From: Pseudooceanicola sp.
GTDB taxonomy: Bacteria; Pseudomonadota; Alphaproteobacteria; Rhodobacterales; Rhodobacteraceae
Length of the DNA stretch: 64,000 bases
Direction: 5' to 3'
NCBI GenBank assembly: GCA_002709085.1
Contig: PAPR01000037.1
Span: 85,859 to 149,858, forward strand
Shown: piece by piece, positions 58,794-64,000 of the stretch
Layout: the number at the start of each line of letters is the position of its first letter
How positions within the stretch are numbered: position 1 is the stretch's first letter
Translations under genes and position numbers: made by a program
Notes under the pieces: generated by a model
Databases searched by the model: none
What the model was told of the DNA's origin: nothing
The model's input: only the letters and a program-made list of their open reading frames with translations

Positions 58794-59195
58794 TCAGACC
58801 AACAGGAAGTGGTAGAGCCCTTCCGCGACGGGTTTGTCCCGGGCTGTCTGCCAGGTATTCACGCTGACGCTTGCGATGCGCTTTCCCTTGCGGGTCACGT
58901 CGGCCCGCGCAAAAAGCGACCCTTTCACCGCGGGCCGCAGATAATCCACGGTAAGGTTAATCGGCTTGGCCGGGGCGTCCGTGAAATCGGGATGGACGGC
59001 AATCGCCGCGGTGGCTTCCATCAGACTCGCGATGATTCCACCGTGGTAGTATTCCATGACCGGGTTCCCGATCAGGCGCGGTTGAAATTTGACTTCGGCC
59101 TCCGCATGGAGCGAGTCGAGATCCTGAATTTCAAAATTCATGAAGCGAAAGAATGGGACACGCGAGATATTCGCGTTAACGGATTGCAAGTTCAT
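58794..59195 (-). CDS. PaaI-type hotdog thioesterase
   Basis: 133 aa single hotdog domain. YHGGIIASLMEATAAIA near residue 50 is the helix that carries the HGG motif and catalytic acid of the family; NLTVDYLRPAVKG follows. It hydrolyses acyl- or aryl-CoA thioesters and may release CoA from dead-end intermediates. It overlaps the next thioesterase gene by 4 bp and is the last gene of the six-gene minus operon. The stop is 18 bp from the convergent TetR stop. Confidence 0.83.
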   Translation of the reverse strand: MNLQSVNANISRVPFFRFMNFEIQDLDSLHAEAEVKFQPRLIGNPVMEYYHGGIIASLMEATAAIAVHPDFTDAPAKPINLTVDYLRPAVKGSLFARADVTRKGKRIASVSVNTWQTARDKPVAEGLYHFLLV

Positions 59196-59677
59196 TTCGC
59201 GCCCTCAGCCTGGATCATCGCTTCGTAAAGGCTGATTTCGCCCCGTGTCAGGGCGAAGGAGGCAGTCCCGCGTGCGATTTCTTCGTCCTCATGGTGATCG
59301 AACCAGATGCTGCCCGAGTTAAAGGCGATGTGGCGCGTTTGGCGATAGCAATTTGCGCGAACAATCACGTCCGACCGCGAAAGCGCCGCACGCAGGTAGT
59401 CCACCCTAAGATCGAGTGTAGCCATCGTGCTGACGCCCTCGATGGCTATAAAGTTCGCGAGCCCGAATACGCTGTCGAGAAGGGCGGTCAGGATGCCGCC
59501 GTGGAGCAGTGTCTGATCGCTGTCTACGCAGAAATCAGGGTTGAATGGCATGCGGACCAGAACGCCTTCGCTTGATACATCCTCGATCTGTAGTGCCATA
59601 TGGGTTATGAGGCCGGACCCTCGCGCATTCCACATCTGCGCGATCTGGTCCATTTTCGTCTGACTTATTTCGGGCAT
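59192..59677 (-). CDS. PaaI-type hotdog thioesterase
   Basis: 161 aa. LLHGGILTALLDSVFGLAN near residue 64 carries the HGG motif and Asp; DLRVDYLRAALSRSDVIV follows. It is related in fold to the 58794 protein but clearly different in sequence. Two adjacent members could form a heteromer or handle different chain lengths. ATG 59677 lies 11 bp after the crotonase stop. Confidence 0.83.
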   Translation of the reverse strand: MPEISQTKMDQIAQMWNARGSGLITHMALQIEDVSSEGVLVRMPFNPDFCVDSDQTLLHGGILTALLDSVFGLANFIAIEGVSTMATLDLRVDYLRAALSRSDVIVRANCYRQTRHIAFNSGSIWFDHHEDEEIARGTASFALTRGEISLYEAMIQAEGAK

Positions 59678-59688
59678 TCAAGCTTTCC

Positions 59689-60492
59689 TTAGCGACCGGT
59701 AAAGTTCGGTTTTCGCTTTTCGATAAATGCCGAGATCGCTTCTTTGTGGTCCTCGGTCTGATGCATCAAGGCCTGATAGGCCGCAGCGGCATTCAGGAAA
59801 TCTGGCAGGTCCATACGTTCGGCGTTGCGCATGAGACGCTTTGCGATACGCACCGCGCGCGGCGGTTTGGCGGCTATGACGGCGGCACGCTCGCGCGCCC
59901 GGTCCATGAGTTGGTCGTGAGGTACGACCTCCAGAACCATACCCAGCTTCAGCGCTTCATCGGCTTCGACCATGCGGCCCGAATAGGTCAGGTCGGCGGC
60001 CATCTGATGCCCAAGCCGGCGCAGCAGGAACCAGCTGCCCGCATCGCCCGGAATGATCCCGAGGTTCAGGAAGACTTCGCCGAATTTCGCCTTTTCCGAC
60101 GCGACGCGCATGTCGCACATCATCGTCAGATCGCATCCCGCCCCGACTGCGGCACCGTTGACGGCGGCAATGGTGGGAATGTCGAGATTATAAAGCGCCT
60201 GGGGCAAAAGCTGCACCCCATCGACGTAGCACTGCGACGCAGCCAGCGGCTCCTTGCGGAAGACGCTCTCAGGGTCGTTCATTTCCTTGATGTCGCCACC
60301 TGCACAAAACGCAGGATCGGCGCCGGTCAGGATCATGACGCTGACGTCCGGGTCGGCCTGAACACGCGCGAAGGTGTCGAGCAGAGCGGCGATCATGGCG
60401 TTTCCGGTGATCGGATTACGACGCTTTGGATCGTTCAGCGTTACTGTAGCAATGCGGTCTTTAACGTCCAGCTGGACAAGATTATCACTCAT
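59689..60492 (-). CDS. Enoyl-CoA hydratase/isomerase family protein
   Basis: 267 aa crotonase. FCAGGDIKEMNDP is near residue 65, and AAVGAGCDLTMMCDMRVA near 110. The first Glu position reads GEVFLNLGIIPGDAGSW (Phe), the second MAADLTYSG (no Glu). This agrees with the isomerase-like pattern of 11976-12758. ATG 60492 was chosen, overlapping the SDR stop by 8 bp; an upstream ATG at 60507 would add five residues. It may shift a double bond or hydrate a special enoyl-CoA. Confidence 0.82.
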   Translation of the reverse strand: MSDNLVQLDVKDRIATVTLNDPKRRNPITGNAMIAALLDTFARVQADPDVSVMILTGADPAFCAGGDIKEMNDPESVFRKEPLAASQCYVDGVQLLPQALYNLDIPTIAAVNGAAVGAGCDLTMMCDMRVASEKAKFGEVFLNLGIIPGDAGSWFLLRRLGHQMAADLTYSGRMVEADEALKLGMVLEVVPHDQLMDRARERAAVIAAKPPRAVRIAKRLMRNAERMDLPDFLNAAAAYQALMHQTEDHKEAISAFIEKRKPNFTGR

Positions 60493-61339
60493 TTCTTCCG
60501 TCTCCACGTTCCCGTTTGTCGAACATCTCGGGATTGATCATATCACGGGCATCGTGGCCCATGTGGAGAGTTTCCCCCCCGTCTACATAGACGTCTTCGC
60601 CGGTGATGAAATTCCCCAGGTCGGAGGCGAGGAAAATGATGGTGCCCGCGATGTCTTCGGCCATGCCCATTCGGTTGAGAACCGAACGATTGAGCTGCTT
60701 CCACTGCTCCGGCTGAATGGGGTAACGGCCCAGCGCTTCGGTCTTGATCGTACCGGGAGCGACGCAATTCAAGCGAATGCCGTATTCGCCCCATTCGGCG
60801 GCCAGCGTTTTCATCATGCCGGTCACACCGGCGCGCGCGGCGACCGTATGGGTGAAGCCGGTCAGGGCAGTGCGGCCCGAGATCGCCGTCACGAAAACGA
60901 TCGAACCGCCGTTTTCGTACATGAAGTGATCGGCGACAGCGCGTGTCATCTGCCACGAGCCGATCAGGTTGTTGCGAATCACCGCCTCGAAACCCTTGTT
61001 GGTGATGTCGCGGGCGGCCGCGATATACTGGCCGCCTGCGTTATTCACCAAGACATCAAGCTGCCCGTAGTGGTCCTTGATACGCTTCATCGCGGTTTCG
61101 ATGCTGTCCTCGTCGCGGGTATCGCCGGGCACAACGAAGGCCTCGCCGCCAGCCGCGCGGATCATCTCGGCGGTCTCTTCCAGCGGTTCTTCGCGGCGTG
61201 CGAACAATGCCAGCCTCGCCCCGCATGAGGCCATCTCAAGCGCGGTGGCACGACCCATTCCCGAACCCGATCCGGTGACAAGAGCCACCTGGCCCGCCAT
61301 AAGGTCCGGCGCGTAGCGCCGGGCTTTAGTGTTGCTCAT
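60485..61339 (-). CDS. SDR oxidoreductase, PECR/DECR-like
   Basis: 284 aa. TGSGSGMGRATALEMA is near residue 20, and NNAGGQYIAAARDI near 110. The active-site region HTVAARAGVTGMMK lacks the canonical YxxxK. AAEWGEYGIRLNCVAPG and FITGEDVYVDGGETLHMG follow. Motifs and the missing Tyr/Lys match the SDR at 2086-2940, so the two are paralogues in different operons, probably both enoyl- or dienoyl-CoA reductases. It overlaps the crotonase gene by 8 bp and follows the dehydrogenase genes. Confidence 0.8.
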   Translation of the reverse strand: MSNTKARRYAPDLMAGQVALVTGSGSGMGRATALEMASCGARLALFARREEPLEETAEMIRAAGGEAFVVPGDTRDEDSIETAMKRIKDHYGQLDVLVNNAGGQYIAAARDITNKGFEAVIRNNLIGSWQMTRAVADHFMYENGGSIVFVTAISGRTALTGFTHTVAARAGVTGMMKTLAAEWGEYGIRLNCVAPGTIKTEALGRYPIQPEQWKQLNRSVLNRMGMAEDIAGTIIFLASDLGNFITGEDVYVDGGETLHMGHDARDMINPEMFDKRERGDGRNE

Positions 61340-61349
61340 TTCTAGTCCC

Positions 61350-62549
61350 TCAGTTCTTCAAAAGTTCGCCGGCGATGATCAGCTTGCGCACTTCCTGGGT
61401 GCCCGCGCCGACCTCAAGCACACGGCCGGTGCGATAAAGACGGTTCACTTCGGTGTCGCGCATATAGCCCGAACCGCCGTGGATCTGAACCGCCTTGTCC
61501 AATACAAAGGAGGTCGCGGCGGCCGTCTTGAAAATTGCCGCTGCCGTCAGTTTGTGAATCTCGCCGCGACCGCCCTGACCTTCTTCGAGACCTTCGCACA
61601 TGGCGACCGTCTTGAGAGAGAGGCTGCGCGCCGCTTCGATCTGCGTATACATGTCCGCCAGCATTGCCTGAACCATCTGGAAATTGGCGATCGGCTTGCC
61701 GAATTGTTGGCGGGTCTTGGCGTAGTCGATGGAAATGTCCAGCGCGCGCTGGGCGATGCCCAAGGCGTTGAAACACACGATAGCGCGTTCAAGGTCCAGT
61801 CCCGACATCGTCACGGCGACGCCGCCGTCGAGCTTGCCAACCAGGTTCTTGGCGGGCACGCGGCAATCCTCGAACACGAGCTCTCCTGTGGGCGAACCAC
61901 GGAAGCCCATCTTGTTGAGCTTCTGCGCCACCTTGAAGCCGGGCGTGTCGGTTTCCACGATAAAGGCGGAAATGCCCTTGGCGCCTTTTTCGGGCGAGGT
62001 CTTGGCGTAGACCAGCACCAGATCGGCGATCGGCCCGTTGGTGATGTAAATCTTGGCGCCGTTCAGGATGTAGTCGTCGCCATCCTTTTTCGCCGTCGTT
62101 CGCATCGACCCCAGCGCATCCGACCCGGCACCCGGTTCGGTCAGCCCGAGGGCACCCACCAGCGTGCCATCGCAGAGGCCCGGCAGATATTTGCGGCGCA
62201 GGTCGTCATTGGCATTCCGGTAGATGTTATTAACGCATAGGTTGTCATGCGCCACGTGGGACAATCCGATCGCGGCCGAGGATCGCGACATCTGTTCGGT
62301 GATGATGCAGGCCGAGGTGAAGTCGAGCCCCGCCCCCCCGAATTCAGCCGGAACATTGAGGCCGAGGTAGCCCATCTCGCCCAGTTTGGGAAAGACCGAG
62401 GCGGGCAGGTCGTCGGTGTCATCCATTTCCGCGTTCAAGTGATGGAACTCGGAAAAGAAGAACTTGCCAGCCTGATCGGCCAGCGCCTGCTGCTCATCAT
62501 TCATGAAATGGGTCGGCAGATTGATGTCGTTACGCAGTTGCTTGTTCAT
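61350..62549 (-). CDS. Isovaleryl-CoA-dehydrogenase-like acyl-CoA dehydrogenase
   Basis: 399 aa. TEPGAGSDALGSMRT is near residue 145, then YILNGAKIYITNGPIADLVL, SGLDLERAIV (Glu in the isovaleryl-CoA dehydrogenase position, near 265), RQQFGKPIANFQMVQ and EVGAGTQEVRKLIIAG. GAGT in place of EGT is typical of the isovaleryl group. That group includes citronellyl-CoA dehydrogenases of acyclic-terpene clusters. It is a tandem paralogue of the next upstream gene, 14 bp away. Branched acyl-CoA substrates are likely. Confidence 0.88.
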   Translation of the reverse strand: MNKQLRNDINLPTHFMNDEQQALADQAGKFFFSEFHHLNAEMDDTDDLPASVFPKLGEMGYLGLNVPAEFGGAGLDFTSACIITEQMSRSSAAIGLSHVAHDNLCVNNIYRNANDDLRRKYLPGLCDGTLVGALGLTEPGAGSDALGSMRTTAKKDGDDYILNGAKIYITNGPIADLVLVYAKTSPEKGAKGISAFIVETDTPGFKVAQKLNKMGFRGSPTGELVFEDCRVPAKNLVGKLDGGVAVTMSGLDLERAIVCFNALGIAQRALDISIDYAKTRQQFGKPIANFQMVQAMLADMYTQIEAARSLSLKTVAMCEGLEEGQGGRGEIHKLTAAAIFKTAAATSFVLDKAVQIHGGSGYMRDTEVNRLYRTGRVLEVGAGTQEVRKLIIAGELLKN

Positions 62550-62563
62550 GGTCTGGTCCTCCC

Positions 62564-63778
62564 TCAGGCACGCAGTAATTCTTCGGCAATGATGATCTTG
62601 CGCACTTCACTGGTGCCGGCGCCGATTTCCAAAAGCTTGTTGGCGCGGAACAGCCGGTTGATTTCGGTGTCCTGCATGTAGCCAGAGCCACCGTGGAGGT
62701 GACACGCCTCGGTCACGGCTTTGTTGAACGCTTCGCCCGCGTAAAGGCAGGCGGCCGCTGTCAATTTGTGGATCTCGCCGCGTCCGCCGGCGCCTTTGGG
62801 CAGGCCGACACAGGCCGCCAGAGCGCGGTAGCCAAAGGCGCGCGCCGTCTCGACCTCCGTGTAGATTTCGGCCAGCTTGGACTGCACCATCTGAAACCGG
62901 GCGATCGGCTTGCCGAACTGCTCGCGCAGCTTTGCGTATTCGAGACCCAGTTCCAGCGCGCGCTCGGCCATGCCCACGCAAACCGAAGCGACCATTGCCC
63001 GCTCCAGATCAAGCCCGCTCATGACCACCGAAACGCCGGTGTTTTCTGCGCCGAGCATGGCCGACGCCGGCACGCGGCAGTCTTCGAACACCAGTTCCCC
63101 GGTGGGCGAGCCGCGAAAGCCCATCTTGTCGAGCTTCTGAGCGACCTTGAAGCCGGGATTGTCGGTCTCGATGATGAAGGCGGAAATGCCCTTGGCGCCT
63201 TTGGATTTGTCTGTTTTGGCGTAGAGCAGGATCACATCGGCGATCGGGCCGTTGGTGATGTAGATCTTCGAGCCGTTAATGACGTAGTCATCGCCATCAC
63301 GGCGCGCGGTGGTCGCCATCGAGCCAAGCGCATCCGAGCCCGCACCGGGTTCGGTCAGGCCCAGTCCGCCGACCAGCTCACCCGAGCAGAGGCCCGGCAC
63401 ATATTTTTTCGCCTGCTCTTCAGAGCCGTTGCGCAATAGGTTGTTAAGGCACAGGTTATCATGTGCACCATGCGACAGCCCGACGGCCGGGTTCCATTTC
63501 GAAATCACTTCCGAAACCAGCGCTTGGGTAAATTCGTTCTGTCCGGAGCCGCCCAATTCTTCGGGTGCGGTGATCCCCAAAAGGCCCAGTTCGCCCATCT
63601 GTTTGAACAGATCGTCGGGCCACCAGTCCTCTTGATCCATGCGTGATTGCAGCGGGTGAAGCACCTCGCGCGACACACGCTCAACGTGGTCAACGACCTG
63701 CCGTTGCTCGTCTGTCAACGAATAATTAGCCCTAATGGCTTCCAGGTCGGCCATCTCCAAACCATTCTGACTGTTCAT
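62564..63778 (-). CDS. Isovaleryl-CoA-dehydrogenase-like acyl-CoA dehydrogenase
   Basis: 404 aa. TEPGAGSDALGSMATT is near residue 150, then SGLDLERAMVAS (base Glu), REQFGKPIARFQMVQ and EIGAGTSEVRKIIIAEEL. It is highly similar to the 61350-62549 protein throughout, with longer N-terminal helices. ATG 63778 follows GGGAGGAAAATTC; an upstream ATG at 63814 lacks such a site. It is first gene of the operon behind operator site 8. The two enzymes may act in successive rounds or on alpha- and beta-methyl stages. Confidence 0.88.
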   Translation of the reverse strand: MNSQNGLEMADLEAIRANYSLTDEQRQVVDHVERVSREVLHPLQSRMDQEDWWPDDLFKQMGELGLLGITAPEELGGSGQNEFTQALVSEVISKWNPAVGLSHGAHDNLCLNNLLRNGSEEQAKKYVPGLCSGELVGGLGLTEPGAGSDALGSMATTARRDGDDYVINGSKIYITNGPIADVILLYAKTDKSKGAKGISAFIIETDNPGFKVAQKLDKMGFRGSPTGELVFEDCRVPASAMLGAENTGVSVVMSGLDLERAMVASVCVGMAERALELGLEYAKLREQFGKPIARFQMVQSKLAEIYTEVETARAFGYRALAACVGLPKGAGGRGEIHKLTAAACLYAGEAFNKAVTEACHLHGGSGYMQDTEINRLFRANKLLEIGAGTSEVRKIIIAEELLRA

Positions 63779-63813
63779 GAATTTTCCTCCCGAACGAAAC
63801 AATTGATTGCCCA

Positions 63814-63841
63814 TTGACCAAAATCAAACATATGTTAGATA
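63814..63841 (+). promoter_or_regulatory. Candidate promoter of the AtuA-like gene
   Basis: TTGACC (63814-63819), 16-nt spacer, TAGATA (63836-63841), overlapping operator site 8. Confidence 0.5.
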
Positions 63842-63850
63842 TTTATTCAA
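63822..63850 (-). promoter_or_regulatory. Candidate promoter of the isovaleryl-type dehydrogenase operon
   Basis: Minus strand: TTGAAT (63850-63845), 17-nt spacer, TTGATT (63827-63822). The geometry is the same as in the other sites but with a weaker -10. Confidence 0.45.
63824..63839. promoter_or_regulatory. Operator palindrome (site 8), TetR-type, divergent
   Basis: TCAAAC ATAT GTTAGA has one mismatch in the left arm. It lies between divergent starts at 63778 (-) and 63918 (+). Confidence 0.65.
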
Positions 63851-63917
63851 GACACGGTTTTAGCAACCCGACGTCATAAAATTCGGGGAGGCCGCGTTCG
63901 TTCGATAGGGGGGAGAC

Positions 63918-64000
63918 ATGTCGAATCGAAAGCTGCGCATAGGCTGCGCATCGGGGTTCTGGGGCGATACGCCTGAGGCGATTGGCCAGTTGGTTTCGAA
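63918..64000 (+). CDS. AtuA-like (DUF1446, acyclic terpene utilisation) protein, 3'-truncated by the window edge
   Basis: Only the first 27 residues are present. They start with a short polar stretch and then LRIGCASGFWGDTPEA, a sequence I recognise as the conserved N terminus of DUF1446/AtuA proteins. GGGGGGAGAC precedes the ATG. AtuA belongs to the acyclic terpene (citronellol/geraniol) clusters of Pseudomonas, but its biochemical role is unclear and DUF1446 proteins also occur elsewhere. It is divergent from the isovaleryl-type dehydrogenase operon with operator site 8 between. Identification rests on a short segment. Confidence 0.7.
   Translation, partial: MSNRKLRIGCASGFWGDTPEAIGQLVS

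Noticed and set aside
1..64000. Search for tRNA, rRNA, CRISPR repeats, insertion-sequence ends or integrase genes
   Set aside because: None was seen. The recurring palindromes are short operators, not CRISPR or REP repeats.

Overview
The window is a dense, GC-rich block of catabolic genes. There is no rRNA, tRNA, CRISPR array or insertion sequence that I can see. Gene content (CoA-dependent catabolism, Liv-type ABC transporters paired with acyl-CoA ligases, a DUF1446/AtuA-like gene, many ATGA/GTGA overlaps) suggests an alphaproteobacterium, perhaps Rhodobacterales. That placement is inference, because no database search was possible.

Nearly every gene acts on acyl-CoA thioesters. I count ten acyl-CoA dehydrogenases, six crotonase-fold proteins, six acyl-CoA ligase family proteins (one with a ruined P-loop), four class III CoA-transferase/racemase proteins, five classical-type SDRs plus one NmrA-like protein, two MaoC hydratases, two SCP2-type thiolase-like proteins, a biotin-dependent acyl-CoA carboxylase (two subunits), an HMG-CoA-lyase-like aldolase, a short citrate-synthase-like lyase, a 2,4-dienoyl-CoA reductase and two hotdog thioesterases. 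Two paralogous Liv-type ABC transporters, each with a ~640-665 aa acyl-CoA ligase inside its operon, would import and activate an organic acid.

Layout: 1-1980 (+) end of an operon (CoA-transferase, dehydrogenase). 2086-12758 (+) SDR, livG, ligase, livH, livM, livF, two binding proteins, two crotonases, then a terminator. 12984-14141 (+) a single dehydrogenase. 16483-14153 (-) two CoA-transferases. 16589-20140 (+) DUF35 protein, thiolase-like protein, MaoC, AMACR-like racemase. 20222-25732 (+) transglutaminase-like protein, MaoC, dehydrogenase pair, crotonase, PaaK-like protein. 36965-25960 (-) the second Liv/ligase module, then SDR, crotonase, thiolase and dehydrogenase. 49701-37681 (-) carboxylase/lyase operon. 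49795-53376 (+) dienoyl-CoA reductase and ligase. 56421-53633 (-) ligase and NmrA-like protein. 57298-56537 (-) BadH-like SDR. 57462-58775 (+) double TetR regulator. 63778-58794 (-) two isovaleryl-CoA-dehydrogenase-like enzymes, SDR, crotonase, two thioesterases. 63918-end (+) start of an AtuA-like gene.

The strongest system-level signal is a 16-bp palindrome, TCTAAC-N4-GTTAGA. It occurs at eight places, all intergenic, and fronts almost every operon. It is usually embedded between a TTGAxx -35 and a TAGATT-like -10. One site lies between the BadH-like SDR and a 437-aa protein made of two fused TetR repressors, the obvious candidate regulator. The window therefore looks like one coordinately repressed regulon for a branched and/or alicyclic carboxylic acid (isoprenoid, cyclic terpenoid or steroid-side-chain-like). 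Markers are an AMACR-like racemase, an Ltp2/DUF35-like pair, carboxylase plus HMG-CoA-lyase-like enzyme, an AtuA-like protein, an AliB-like dehydrogenase and a BadH-like SDR. The actual substrate cannot be read from the sequence.
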